A stretch of DNA of 56,975 nt from Synergistetes bacterium ADurb.Bin155 (GCA_002070395.1 MWDE01000014.1:1-56975); one strand, 5' to 3'; shown: positions 25,060 through 34,033, numbered from the stretch's first letter. Made by a program: numbers and translations. Notes: a model not told the origin generated them from the letters alone.

Positions 25060-27066
25060 TCAACGCGTAGAAATATGGATCAGGTCCCCCGGATCGCCAG
25101 CCAGGAAGATGAAGCTACTTTCCGGCACGTAAACCTCGCCGTCGTCGACGACGCTGTCGTACAAGGGAGGCGTCTCGGGGCCGGGCAGCACCACCGCCCT
25201 GCTCTTCCCGATCAGCTCGAAGGAGAGTATCCCTCCCGAAACAGTCTTGAACCACTCGTTCTCGCCATCGGCTCCTATGGCCGCTAGGGTCGAACCTTCC
25301 GCGAGCGGTTCGGCCGCCTCTTCCATTGAGTAGATGAACTGGAGGACCTTCGCCCTGGTCCTTCCGTCCTTTCGAAACAGCCTCAAGGAAGACTGGTCAC
25401 GGAAACCTGTCGAGACCATCTCGGCATGATCGGGGTCGACCACCCTTTTGGGGCCGTCAAAGACGAAAAACCCGGGAAGTTCATCCGCCGCTGAAGACCT
25501 CCGGACCAGTAGATCCGTAAAGCTGCTGAAGGTGGGGGAGTTCCTGACCAGCCAAAGGGTCCCGTCCATCTCGACCGACATTTTCCGGGGGTTCTCCGGG
25601 ATTTCAAGCAATTGAAAGACCGGGCCGTCCACGCCGTACCGGGGGACATTCGACAGCGCCAGAAAGGTGCCCTCATCGGAGGAGACCAGGTAGTACCTTT
25701 CCTTCTTCTCCGGGTTGTGGAAAAGACCGCCGTTATAGACCAGCGAAAGGGCCGGGGACACTGCTCCACTGTTTCCCGCTCCATCGACGGGATAAATGTC
25801 GAGGAGGCCCTTTTTCCTGTCAACATGGAAACGGAAAAATCCCGATAGGTTGGTCAAAAAACCCGAAGATGGAAAGCTGTAACCTGTCATCGGTTCCGCC
25901 TTGACGGGTTTATCAACCGGTTCCTCTCCGGGTACGGGCAGCCCCCTGTCCCTCATCATGGCTTTCATGATCTTGTAAGCGGCCTCCCCGGCGTTTCCGG
26001 ACCCTGAGTAGATCACCGCCACGGCCATCCTCTCCGAAGGGAGAAGTTGCAGGTATGACGTGTAAAACAGCGTACCGCCGCTCTTGCCCACGATCTGGTA
26101 CCCCAACTCCATGAAGTCGGGAAGAAGGCGGTGATCCCAGCCGAAGGCCTCCAAAAGGGCCTGCCCCTTCAGAGAGGACGCGAACTTCGTGGGCTGGGGT
26201 CCTTGTATCTCTTCCAGGGATGAGGGAGACAGGATATGTACGCCCCCGGGACTGAAACTGTCGGCAAAACGGCAGAGGTCCTCAGCTGTGGATGAAAGTC
26301 CCCCGGCGCCGAGGACCATGACCACCTCAAGGGGATATTTCTTCCCGTCCGGGTCATAGAACCTTGCGACGTTGCCTCCGGTCACCCCTATGCTCTCCCC
26401 GGTATGATCCATCCCGAGGGGGCCGAACACCCTTTCCTTGAGGAAATCAATGTACTTTTTACCTGAGACCCGCTCGACTATCATCTCCGCAAGGGTAAAA
26501 CCGTCGTTGCAGTATATCCCCATGGCTCCGGGGTCATGCTTCAGTGCGCTCTCCCTCAGGGCGTCAAGGAGTGTTTCGTGGGGGTCCCCCTCGGGGCTGT
26601 ACCCGAAGACGAAAGTGGACCCCGGAAGCCCTGAGGAGTGGTTGAAGAGCATTCTTATGGTGATATCCCTGTAACGGGGGTCTCTCATCCGGAATTCCGG
26701 GATGTGCTTCACGACGGGGTCGTCCAGGCGGATCTTGCCCTCATCGACGAGGATAAGTACCGCGACGGCGGCGAACATCTTGCTCGTGGACCCGATGTTG
26801 AACCTGGTCTTTTCGTCGACCATCCTCCCTTCCGCCCTGTCGGCGGGACCGTACTCCTCGGAGAACACAACCTTGCCCTTGTCCATGACGGCCACGGATC
26901 CCGAATTAACCCCGCCCGAAGTGACCTCCTTCCAGAGGGTCTCCCGGGCGGTCCTTACCGTTTCAGGGTACCCGGCGGCGGGATCCCAGGAGGCAAAAGC
27001 CGCGGAAAGACCGACAATAAAGAATAGGATTAGGACGGAGATCCCCCGGGTGAACGACCTTCTCAT
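25060..27066 (-). CDS. Secreted serine hydrolase of the beta-lactamase (class C/penicillin-binding) family
   Basis: A 668-residue protein with an N-terminal signal sequence (hydrophobic residues ~9-26, AFA cleavage). The beta-lactamase-like domain spans ~35-385: the S93-x-x-K96 motif in FNIGSTSKMFAA, the Y185-x-N187 motif in GIYCNDGF, and K328-S-G-G in IVGKSGGTLFY. About 280 further residues form a beta-rich tail with LSGFFRFHVDRKKGLLDIYP-type repeats, as in D-aminopeptidase or esterase relatives. It probably acts outside the cytoplasm on peptides, peptidoglycan fragments or esters. Resistance to beta-lactams should not be assumed. Confidence 0.82.
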   Translation of the reverse strand: MRRSFTRGISVLILFFIVGLSAAFASWDPAAGYPETVRTARETLWKEVTSGGVNSGSVAVMDKGKVVFSEEYGPADRAEGRMVDEKTRFNIGSTSKMFAAVAVLILVDEGKIRLDDPVVKHIPEFRMRDPRYRDITIRMLFNHSSGLPGSTFVFGYSPEGDPHETLLDALRESALKHDPGAMGIYCNDGFTLAEMIVERVSGKKYIDFLKERVFGPLGMDHTGESIGVTGGNVARFYDPDGKKYPLEVVMVLGAGGLSSTAEDLCRFADSFSPGGVHILSPSSLEEIQGPQPTKFASSLKGQALLEAFGWDHRLLPDFMELGYQIVGKSGGTLFYTSYLQLLPSERMAVAVIYSGSGNAGEAAYKIMKAMMRDRGLPVPGEEPVDKPVKAEPMTGYSFPSSGFLTNLSGFFRFHVDRKKGLLDIYPVDGAGNSGAVSPALSLVYNGGLFHNPEKKERYYLVSSDEGTFLALSNVPRYGVDGPVFQLLEIPENPRKMSVEMDGTLWLVRNSPTFSSFTDLLVRRSSAADELPGFFVFDGPKRVVDPDHAEMVSTGFRDQSSLRLFRKDGRTRAKVLQFIYSMEEAAEPLAEGSTLAAIGADGENEWFKTVSGGILSFELIGKSRAVVLPGPETPPLYDSVVDDGEVYVPESSFIFLAGDPGDLIHISTR

Positions 27067-27270
27067 GAAACCGACCTCCTCTCTCGGGCCAGGACCACGG
27101 CGAAAACCCGCGCATGATGACCGTGGGTTTCCTGTAGATAATTTACTCCCAAAAGGACGATTCCGGGGACTGGGGATGTCAACGCGATCCGGTCAAGCGT
27201 TTCAGGAAGGAGTTGAAAGGGAAGGTCATCGCCGGGGTCAGTGGAGAACGGCGATCCTGCGGCCATCGAG

Positions 27271-27930
27271 TCATTTTCGCCGTGAATGGAAAGCCCGCAG
27301 ATCCGCGTAAAGGGTGTAACGGCTTTTACCCATTTTGCGCGCCAGCAACCGGACCGCGCCCTTCAGGTTGAAAAAACCGTACCCCTCGAGCATCTCAATG
27401 CAATGTGCCCTTTCAGAACGGTTCAGGTAATTCAGCGGCTTGCCAAGATCGTGGCGTACCTTTTCGAGGATCTCTTCGGCGGACGTGTCGTTTATCCGTG
27501 AAATACGTTCATATTCAAGGCCACGGAAGGACAGGGGCTGAAGTTCGGTCAGGAACCCGCCCAGGTCCTTGAGGACCTGTCCCCGCGCCATGTCGCAGTT
27601 GATGCAGAGGAAACCGATCAGTTTGTGGTCGCCGTCCCGGATCAGGGCCACTCCCGAACGCAAGGATTTGCCCGTCCCTGTTTCGGAGGGGTAATTTGCC
27701 ACGTGATCCACACCCTCCGCCTCAGGGCTGGACATCAGGAAGTAGCCGAAATCAGTCATGCTGGAGTTTATATCCCTTCCGGAGATCTCACCGTTCTCAA
27801 TGGCAACGATGAAGGGCTCCTCACCGGAGACGTCATGGAGCACGATCTCGTAGTCCTTCCCCAGCATGGCCCCCAGGAGCTTGACCACTGGGACGAGTGG
27901 CCCAAGAAGGGGGTTGCAACTCTTTAGCAT
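27271..27930 (-). CDS. YheO/DauR-family transcriptional regulator
   Basis: A 219-residue regulator. The N-terminal PAS-like YheO domain (residues ~1-115) contains LVPVVKLLGAMLGKDYEIVLHD and VALIRDGDHKLIGFLCINCD. The C-terminal helix-turn-helix is GYGFFNLKGAVRLLARKMGKS RYTLYADLRAF. The family includes DauR, which controls D-arginine catabolism in Pseudomonas. Start 27930 follows AAAGGAGG; a longer start at 27963 has none. It is divergent from the cyclodeaminase-like gene and Liv operon 3, which are its likely targets. Confidence 0.85.
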   Translation of the reverse strand: MLKSCNPLLGPLVPVVKLLGAMLGKDYEIVLHDVSGEEPFIVAIENGEISGRDINSSMTDFGYFLMSSPEAEGVDHVANYPSETGTGKSLRSGVALIRDGDHKLIGFLCINCDMARGQVLKDLGGFLTELQPLSFRGLEYERISRINDTSAEEILEKVRHDLGKPLNYLNRSERAHCIEMLEGYGFFNLKGAVRLLARKMGKSRYTLYADLRAFHSRRK

Positions 27931-27997
27931 TTCGTACCTCCTTTGAGTCAGATGAAAAGTCATGGCCCCTCAGCCACAGGAAAGAACAGGGTTACTT

Positions 27998-28020
27998 GAA
28001 CCCATTAGTGCAATGGGTTC
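27998..28020. promoter_or_regulatory. Perfect 9-bp-arm palindrome, probable regulator operator
   Basis: GAACCCATT (27998-28006) and AATGGGTTC (28012-28020) are exact reverse complements with a five-base centre. It lies between the regulator gene and the divergent operon, nearer the regulator. This is a strong candidate binding site for the YheO/DauR-type protein. Confidence 0.6.
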
Positions 28021-28050
28021 TATTTTCCACCTTATTCAACAGGATTATAT

Positions 28051-28095
28051 AACATACAAAAATATGTTGACTGGCCCTTTCTTGATTGATAGACT
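28051..28095 (+). promoter_or_regulatory. Promoter with overlapping palindrome upstream of the cyclodeaminase-like gene
   Basis: TTGACT (28067-28072) and TAGACT (28090-28095) are separated by 17 bases. The inverted repeat AACATA/TATGTT (28051-28056 and 28063-28068) overlaps the -35 box. A second candidate pair is TTGATA (28086-28091) with TAGAAT (28110-28115). The local AT content is far above the surroundings. Confidence 0.55.
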
Positions 28096-28144
28096 GAAAC
28101 TGGCAATTGTAGAATAGAGCAAAGCATTGGGGGAGGGGTATCGG

Positions 28145-29134
28145 TTGCGATTGATCACCAAGGAGGAAATGCGGCGGGTCTTTTCAATGAATGAAGCCAT
28201 AGAGGCCATGAAACAGGCTTTCAGGCTCTTTTCCGAGGGAAGATCCGTCGTCCCGCTGAGGACGAATATCGACGTCGGCAAGTACGAAGGCCAGGCTCTT
28301 TTTATGCCGGCCTATGTAGAGGAGACCCAGTCCCTGGGGCTGAAGATCGTTTCGGTCTTCCCCGGCAATGCCAAGCTTGGGAAGCCCGTCGTCCCCGCGA
28401 CCATGGTCCACATGGACTCCCGGACCGGGGAAGTGCTGGCCATCATGGACGGCACCTACCTCACCCAGGTCCGCACCGGAGCCGCGGCGGGCGCGGCCAC
28501 GGACCTCCTGGCCAGGAAAGATGCCACGGTGGGGGCGCTCATCGGAGCCGGCGGGCAGTCCTCCGCCCAGCTGGAGGCGATGCTCACCGCTAGGAAGCTG
28601 AAGGAAGTCAGGATCTTTGATGCTGACGAAACCAGGGCAAAGGAGACCGCCAAAACCCAGGGCGAGATCTGGGAGAAGGCCGGCGTCAGGATCGTAACGT
28701 CGAAGTCCGGTGAAGAGGCTGTGGACGGGGCCGATGTCATCACCACCGTCACCACCGCCAAGAACCCCGTTTTCCCCGCGGAAGCCGTAAAAAAAGGGGC
28801 CCACGTCAACGGCATCGGGTCTTACCGGCCGGATATGCAGGAAATGCCCCCGGGGTTGTTCCTGAAGGCTCAAAAGGTGTTCGTCGAATCACGCGAAGCC
28901 GTCCTGGCCGAGTCGGGTGATCTTATCAACCCCATCGGCAAGGGCCTTTTCACCGAAAAGATCATCACCGGCGAACTGGGCGAGCTCATAGCCGGCAAGG
29001 TCGTCGGGCGAGAGAACGACGGAGATATAACCGTCTTCAAGACGGTAGGTATAGGTGTGCAGGATGTCGTCGCGGCGGGGGAAATATTCCGGAAAGCCGT
29101 TGAAAAGGGAGTGGGTACGGAGTTCGATCTCTGA
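28145..29134 (+). CDS. Ornithine cyclodeaminase/mu-crystallin family enzyme
   Basis: A 329-residue NAD(P)-dependent enzyme. Features are LRTNIDVGKYEGQALFMPAY near residue 40, the conserved Lys in LGLKIVSVFPGN, GTYLTQVRTGAAAGAATDLL, and a Rossmann loop VGALIGAGGQSSAQLEAM. GIGSYRPDMQEMP holds the catalytic-region Asp. Family members are ornithine cyclodeaminase, alanine dehydrogenase or delta1-pyrroline-2-carboxylate/ketimine reductases; sequence alone cannot separate them. The TTG start at 28145 follows GGGGGAGGGG at six bases. As first gene before Liv operon 3, under a DauR-like regulator, it should act on the imported amino acid. Confidence 0.83.
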   Translation: MRLITKEEMRRVFSMNEAIEAMKQAFRLFSEGRSVVPLRTNIDVGKYEGQALFMPAYVEETQSLGLKIVSVFPGNAKLGKPVVPATMVHMDSRTGEVLAIMDGTYLTQVRTGAAAGAATDLLARKDATVGALIGAGGQSSAQLEAMLTARKLKEVRIFDADETRAKETAKTQGEIWEKAGVRIVTSKSGEEAVDGADVITTVTTAKNPVFPAEAVKKGAHVNGIGSYRPDMQEMPPGLFLKAQKVFVESREAVLAESGDLINPIGKGLFTEKIITGELGELIAGKVVGRENDGDITVFKTVGIGVQDVVAAGEIFRKAVEKGVGTEFDL

Positions 29135-29283
29135 CGATTGAGAGGAGTGATAGGCGAAAAGGAGAGTCACGATCCCCTCGGCACTTCTGCGAGAAAGGCG
29201 CTTTCAGGGTGATCCGCAGGGCCTTGGGCAAAAGAGAACCGATAGGAGATGACCCTGTTTCGGGGACGAAGGAGTGATAATTG

Positions 29284-30510
29284 ATGAAAAAGAAGGTTTT
29301 GGGAAGCCTTATACTGGCTGTGTTCCTGGCCGCATTGACCTCCACTCCCATCCTCTCGGCCGAGAAGAAAGAGATCACGATAGGAGCCTTCATGCCCCTG
29401 ACCGGAGATTTCGCCAGCTACGGGGCACGCGGCAGGGTTGCCATGGAAAAGGCTGAAGCGGACATAGCGAAATTCACCTCGGGGGGCAACCTACCGATAA
29501 CCATCAAGTTCCTGTACGAGGATACGGAGACGAAAGCCAACGTGACGTTGGAGAAGATCAAGGCGATGGCCGCGCAGGGGGTCAAGGTCGCGGTCGGCCT
29601 TCTCGACAGTTCCGATATACGCCTGGCCATGGGCTACGCCAACGCCAACAAGATCGCTCTTATTTCCTCTTTTTCGACCGTAGCTGAACTGGGAGTAGCC
29701 GACGATTATGTTTTCAGGCCGATACCCCATGACGACATGGAAGGTGTCGCCCTGGCCAAACTGGTGGAGACGATGGGTTTCACCCACGTAGCTCTTCTCG
29801 TGAGGAAGGACCCTTGTGACCTCTCTATTGCCAGCAGTTTCGCCAAGGAGTTCGAAGCCGTCGGGGGGACGATCCTCGAGCGGGTGGATTTCGCCGGTGG
29901 GACCAAGGAGTTCTCCGGTGAACTTTCGTCGCTGGAGAGAGCCGTCGGCCCTGCTGTCGAGAAACACGGCGCCGACAAGGTGGCGGTCATCAGCCTGACC
30001 TGGGAGGACCTGGCCATTATCCTGAGCCAGGCCCAGGCAAGGAAGAGCCCCCTTCTCTCGCTCACATGGACGGGAGGTGACGCTGTAGCGCAGAGCACCG
30101 TCATCCTCCGAGACGCCGGTGATGCGGCCGCGAAAGTATCCGTCATCGCTCCCATGTATTCCGCCCCTAAGTCGATCAAGCGTGAGGAGCTGCTCGCTTA
30201 CGCCCAGGAAAAGATAGGCGAAACGCTGGATATCTACAGCCTCGTAGCCTATGATTGTGCCTGGCTGGCAGCCCTTTCCGCTATATGCGCCCAGTCGGGT
30301 GACGGGACGGCCATCAAGGACGCCCTTCCTTACGTGGCCTCCAATTACTACGGGGCCAGCGGGTGGGCGGAATTGGATGAACTGGGTGACAGGAAGGCCC
30401 TGAACGTAGAGTTTTTTGCCGTGAAGGAAGTGGAAGGGAAACACGCCTGGGTCAAGGTCTCTGAGTACGATGCTGCTACCGGGAGCCTCGCAGAGGTCTC
30501 TTCAAAGTAA
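29284..30510 (+). CDS. Amino acid ABC transporter substrate-binding protein (Liv system 3)
   Basis: A 408-residue periplasmic binding protein. The signal peptide covers residues 1-25 and the mature start is KKEITIGAFMPLTGDFASYG. AAGGAG precedes the ATG. VAVGLLDSSDIRLAMGYANA replaces the usual serine-rich ligand loop, so the ligand may differ from those of systems 1 and 2. It lies about 150 bases behind the cyclodeaminase-like gene and is followed by an intrinsic terminator-like hairpin. Confidence 0.88.
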   Translation: MKKKVLGSLILAVFLAALTSTPILSAEKKEITIGAFMPLTGDFASYGARGRVAMEKAEADIAKFTSGGNLPITIKFLYEDTETKANVTLEKIKAMAAQGVKVAVGLLDSSDIRLAMGYANANKIALISSFSTVAELGVADDYVFRPIPHDDMEGVALAKLVETMGFTHVALLVRKDPCDLSIASSFAKEFEAVGGTILERVDFAGGTKEFSGELSSLERAVGPAVEKHGADKVAVISLTWEDLAIILSQAQARKSPLLSLTWTGGDAVAQSTVILRDAGDAAAKVSVIAPMYSAPKSIKREELLAYAQEKIGETLDIYSLVAYDCAWLAALSAICAQSGDGTAIKDALPYVASNYYGASGWAELDELGDRKALNVEFFAVKEVEGKHAWVKVSEYDAATGSLAEVSSK

Positions 30511-30521
30511 CCGGAGCCCCG

Positions 30522-30558
30522 CGGCCCTGCCCCGAACGCGGCGCAGGGCCGTTTTTTT
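30522..30558 (+). terminator. Intrinsic terminator/attenuator between the binding protein and the ATPase genes
   Basis: CGGCCCTGC (30522-30530) pairs with GCAGGGCCG (30543-30551), followed by seven T. As it sits inside the operon, partial read-through would keep the binding protein in excess over the membrane complex. Confidence 0.85.
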
Positions 30559-30587
30559 AAACGCGATCCCCAGACGGAGGAATTACG

Positions 30588-31349
30588 ATGCACGGAGCAA
30601 TGCTTGAAGTGCGCGACGTCAAAAAAAGCTTTGGCGGGCTCAAGGCGGTGGACGGTGTCAGCATTTCCCTGCCGCGGGGGAGGATAACCCTCCTGATCGG
30701 GCCCAACGGCAGCGGCAAGACGACCCTCGTAAACAGTATCACGGGATTCCTCCGGCCCGATAGCGGGCACGTCTACCTGGAAGACAAGGAGATCACCCAT
30801 TGGCCCATGCACAGGATCTGCAAGGAAGGGATGGTGCGCTCTTTTCAGCTCCCCGCTCCCTTCGGGGGCTTGAGCGTGCTGGGCAACCTCCTTGTGGCCT
30901 GTGAGAGCGCCTGTGGCGAATCCCTTTTGAAATGTCCCCTAAAGGCACTCTGGAAAACAACGGAAAAGGACAACGTCCGGGAGGCCTTTGCCATGGCCGA
31001 GGCCATGGAATTGACCCCCTACTGGGATGCCGTCATGTCGGAAACCTCCACCGGGCACATCAAACTGGCCGAGATCGGACGGGCACTTCTGGCCGGCGCG
31101 AAACTCGTCATCCTGGATGAGCCCATATGCGGCGTCGACCCCGTGATGGCGGACGAGGTTTTCTCCTTCCTGATCCGGCTCAGGGATGAGCAGGGCCTTA
31201 CCTTCCTGGTTATCGAACACAGGCTCGATATTGCCTTGAAATATGCCGACTATGTCTACGTGATGAACCAGGGAAAACTCATCGCCCAGGGTTCGGTTGA
31301 AGAGGTCCTGAACGACAGCCAGGTGAAAGAGGTGTACCTGGGGTCATGA
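30588..31349 (+). CDS. livG: Amino acid ABC transporter ATP-binding protein, LivG family (system 3)
   Basis: A 253-residue ABC ATPase. Walker A GPNGSGKTT is at residues 38-46, Walker B is LVILDEPICGVDP, and the switch histidine lies in VIEHRLDIAL. The signature region reads STGHIKLAEIGRALL, more degenerate than in the other two LivG proteins here. It overlaps the next gene by four bases. Confidence 0.9.
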   Translation: MHGAMLEVRDVKKSFGGLKAVDGVSISLPRGRITLLIGPNGSGKTTLVNSITGFLRPDSGHVYLEDKEITHWPMHRICKEGMVRSFQLPAPFGGLSVLGNLLVACESACGESLLKCPLKALWKTTEKDNVREAFAMAEAMELTPYWDAVMSETSTGHIKLAEIGRALLAGAKLVILDEPICGVDPVMADEVFSFLIRLRDEQGLTFLVIEHRLDIALKYADYVYVMNQGKLIAQGSVEEVLNDSQVKEVYLGS

Positions 31350-32062
31350 ACAACTTGTTGAAGATCGAGAACCTTAACGCCGGTTATGGGGGTATCCATG
31401 TCCTTTTCGATGTAAACCTCGATTGTACACGGGGGGAAGCAGTGGCCATCGTAGGACCCAATGGGAGCGGCAAGACGACTCTACTCAACAGTATTTTCCG
31501 TCTTGCCGATATTTTTTCGGGAAGTGTGATCCTTGACGGTACAGAAATGCAAAAGGAGAAATCCCACAAGGTGACCGGCCGTGGAGTCGGTTACCTGAGG
31601 CAGGAAGGCAACGTCTTCCCAGGGCTCACGGTGGAAGAGAATCTCAAGATGGGGGCCTTCAACCTCCCCAAGGGCGAAGTCGGAGAACGAATGGAAGAAG
31701 TGCTCTCCCTGGTCAAGCCCGTCGTGCCTTTCCTCCGCAGAACGGCGGGGACCCTCAGCGGTGGGGAAAGGGAAATGGTCGCCCTTGCCGTATCGCTCAT
31801 GTGCAGGCCCAAGCTGCTCTTGCTCGACGAACCGACCAGCGGCCTATCTCCCATCGCCTCGGCTCAGATAGCCGAACTGATCAAGAACCTGAAGGACAAG
31901 ACACGCTTGAGCATGTTGATCATAGAGCAGAACCTGAAGATCCTTTTTGACGTCGTCGACAAATGCTACCTGCTGGTCAGCGGGCGAATAATATTTTCCG
32001 GCGGACCTGGAGAGCTCCAATGCGACAAGGAGCTCATGAGAACCTACCTCGGGTTGGCCTGA
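31346..32062 (+). CDS. livF: Amino acid ABC transporter ATP-binding protein, LivF family (system 3)
   Basis: A 238-residue ABC ATPase. Walker A GPNGSGKTT is at residues 37-45, the signature is LSGGEREMVALAVSL, and Walker B is LLLLDEPTSGLSP. The LivF segment YLRQEGNVFPGLTVEEN is present with Q in place of the usual PE. The start overlaps the LivG stop (ATGA). Confidence 0.9.
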   Translation: MNNLLKIENLNAGYGGIHVLFDVNLDCTRGEAVAIVGPNGSGKTTLLNSIFRLADIFSGSVILDGTEMQKEKSHKVTGRGVGYLRQEGNVFPGLTVEENLKMGAFNLPKGEVGERMEEVLSLVKPVVPFLRRTAGTLSGGEREMVALAVSLMCRPKLLLLDEPTSGLSPIASAQIAELIKNLKDKTRLSMLIIEQNLKILFDVVDKCYLLVSGRIIFSGGPGELQCDKELMRTYLGLA

Positions 32063-32071
32063 CAAGGGGCG

Positions 32072-32977
32072 ATGACCTTGGCTTCATTTATTGATGCTCT
32101 GACCTACTCCGCTCTGCTCGGCCTGATGGGTTTCGGCCTCACCCTGATACGGCGGACGACGGGAGTCTGGAACGTCGCCCATGGAGAGGTCGTCACCATA
32201 GGTTCCTACGTTGCCTTGACGGCCACGTCCTTCCTGGCCCATAGCCCCTATTTTTACCTCCCCCTGGCGTTCCTTGTCTGCGCCGGGGTGAGCGGGATCA
32301 TATTCCTGGCGGGTGTCGAGCCCATACGGGCGAAGGGAGCTTCCTCGATACTCCTGCTGGTCGTCACCATCGCGATTAGCCTGATAATGATAGCGGTCAT
32401 CAACATTTATGCCGATTACCTCCAGAACGTTTTTCACCTTTCCTCCAAGAACTTCCTTTTCGCCAGGTTCGATTTCACCCTTTTGGGGCAGATGGGGATC
32501 CTCTGGGCAGCGTGGGCCGCCCTGGCCGCCCTGACCATCAGTTATTACCTGGTGCTTCAACATACACGCCTGGGGCTGGCCCTGAGGGCGCTGGCGGAGC
32601 AACCGACCCTGGCCGTTGTGATGGGCGCCAACGTTAAGTCCCTTTCCCTTCTCTCATGGTGCCTGGCCGGGGGCGCCGCGGGCCTTGCCGGCTGTCTCTT
32701 CCCGATGAGATTCCAATGTCACCCCGGCGTGGGGACGAGCATGATAGCGACCATGTTCGCCGTCAGTATTTTCGGCGGCATCGAGAAAATGTACGGTCCG
32801 CTCCTGGCGGGACTGGTCCTTGGTTTTGCCCAGATATACGGGATTGACCTTTTATCCTCGTGGGTCGGACCCGGGGTGATACCCTTCAAGGACCTTATAC
32901 CGATGATCGTGCTCCTGCTCACCCTCCAGTTCCTGCCGGAGGGTTTGAGCGGCTTCGTCGGCAGGAGGAGGGGATAA
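32072..32977 (+). CDS. livH: Amino acid ABC transporter permease, LivH family (system 3)
   Basis: A 301-residue membrane permease. IDALTYSALLGLMGFGLTLI and GVWNVAHGEVVTIGSYVAL are the conserved N-terminal segments, and SIFGGIEKMYGPLLAGLVL is the C-terminal ATPase-contact loop. It begins nine bases after livF. The H and M genes follow the ATPases, the reverse of system 1. Confidence 0.88.
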   Translation: MTLASFIDALTYSALLGLMGFGLTLIRRTTGVWNVAHGEVVTIGSYVALTATSFLAHSPYFYLPLAFLVCAGVSGIIFLAGVEPIRAKGASSILLLVVTIAISLIMIAVINIYADYLQNVFHLSSKNFLFARFDFTLLGQMGILWAAWAALAALTISYYLVLQHTRLGLALRALAEQPTLAVVMGANVKSLSLLSWCLAGGAAGLAGCLFPMRFQCHPGVGTSMIATMFAVSIFGGIEKMYGPLLAGLVLGFAQIYGIDLLSSWVGPGVIPFKDLIPMIVLLLTLQFLPEGLSGFVGRRRG

Positions 32978-32980
32978 ATC

Positions 32981-34033
32981 ATGAGCGGACAGTGGTTTCT
33001 TTTTTCCGTCGACCTCCTGGCCCTTTTCGGGATCTACCTTGCCCTCAACTTGAGCCTTCGGCTTCAACTGGGCTATACGGGTATCGCTAACTTCGGGCTG
33101 GTACTCGCCTTCACCGGAGGGGCCTACGTCGGAGGGTGGCTCCCTATAAGGCTTGGCATGTGGCTGGTTGAGGTGGACCCCTCCCTCGCCGACGACATGA
33201 TCTGGAACAATGTCATCATCGCCTCCCAGGTGGACCTTTCACTCCACGGCTCCCCCGGGACCGCGATGACCATCCTGCTGATCACCCTCCTGGCGGCAGG
33301 CGCCGCAGGGGCTCTCCTGGGCCTCCAGTCGGGTTACCCTGCGGTCAGGCTGGGCGGTGATTACCTGGCGATCTCCCTTCTCGCCTTCGGCGAGGTCCTC
33401 GCCATCATCGGCAACAATTACGACCCCGTCGTGGGGGGCCCCCTTGGGGTGAGGATCCCCGACGTATGGGCCTGGGCGGGAGACTGGAGGTTCATGGCCG
33501 CGTCCCTGGCGAATTGCGCTTTGGCGCTGGGGGTGTGGCTGTACCTGGACTCCATCGAAAAATCCCCCATGGGGAGGATGCTGAGGGCTATCAGGGACAA
33601 CCCCGACGCCGCCTCCTCCCTGGGAAAAAACGTGGCCAGGGTCCGCTTGAACGTCATGGTGACCGGCGGGATCATATGCGGGCTCGCCGGGGCGATGTAC
33701 ACCCTTTACACGACGGGGGTGGCGCCGAGCGCCCTCAGCAGGTTCGACTGGACCTTTCTCCCCTGGGTCATGGTGGTCTTCGGCGGAAGCGGAAGCAACG
33801 TGGGGGTCTTGATCGGCACCTTCACCTTCATCCTGGTCCAAAAGTTGATCATCTCCTACAAGTTCGCCCTTTCCTTCCTGCCCTTTGACCCTGTCTGGCT
33901 GCAATTTCTGTTGATGGGGCTTGTGTTGATCCTTGTACTTAATTTCAGGCCTTCGGGCCTCGTCACGGAGAAGGCCAGTTATGCCTTGAGCCGCCGCGAG
34001 ATGGCAAAAGCCGCCGGCAAGGAAAGCCTCTGA
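32981..34033 (+). CDS. livM: Amino acid ABC transporter permease, LivM family (system 3)
   Basis: A 350-residue polytopic permease. LNLSLRLQLGYTGIANFGLV and GYPAVRLGGDYLAISLLAFG are conserved LivM elements, and WVMVVFGGSGSNVGVLIGTF is the C-terminal contact loop. A hydrophilic insert of about 35 residues (LVEVDPSLADDMIWNNVII) near residue 60 makes it longer than its paralogues. Confidence 0.88.
   Translation: MSGQWFLFSVDLLALFGIYLALNLSLRLQLGYTGIANFGLVLAFTGGAYVGGWLPIRLGMWLVEVDPSLADDMIWNNVIIASQVDLSLHGSPGTAMTILLITLLAAGAAGALLGLQSGYPAVRLGGDYLAISLLAFGEVLAIIGNNYDPVVGGPLGVRIPDVWAWAGDWRFMAASLANCALALGVWLYLDSIEKSPMGRMLRAIRDNPDAASSLGKNVARVRLNVMVTGGIICGLAGAMYTLYTTGVAPSALSRFDWTFLPWVMVVFGGSGSNVGVLIGTFTFILVQKLIISYKFALSFLPFDPVWLQFLLMGLVLILVLNFRPSGLVTEKASYALSRREMAKAAGKESL

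Noticed and set aside
25060..27066. Antibiotic-resistance beta-lactamase
   Set aside because: The domain is of the broad class C/penicillin-binding serine hydrolase family with a long extra beta-rich tail. KSGG replaces the usual K-T-G motif, and the context is peptide/amino acid metabolism.
27063..27266. Open frame of 67 codons between the serine hydrolase and YheO-type regulator genes, minus strand
   Set aside because: No ribosome site, no recognisable family and low-complexity composition. It more likely spans the untranslated leader of the hydrolase gene.
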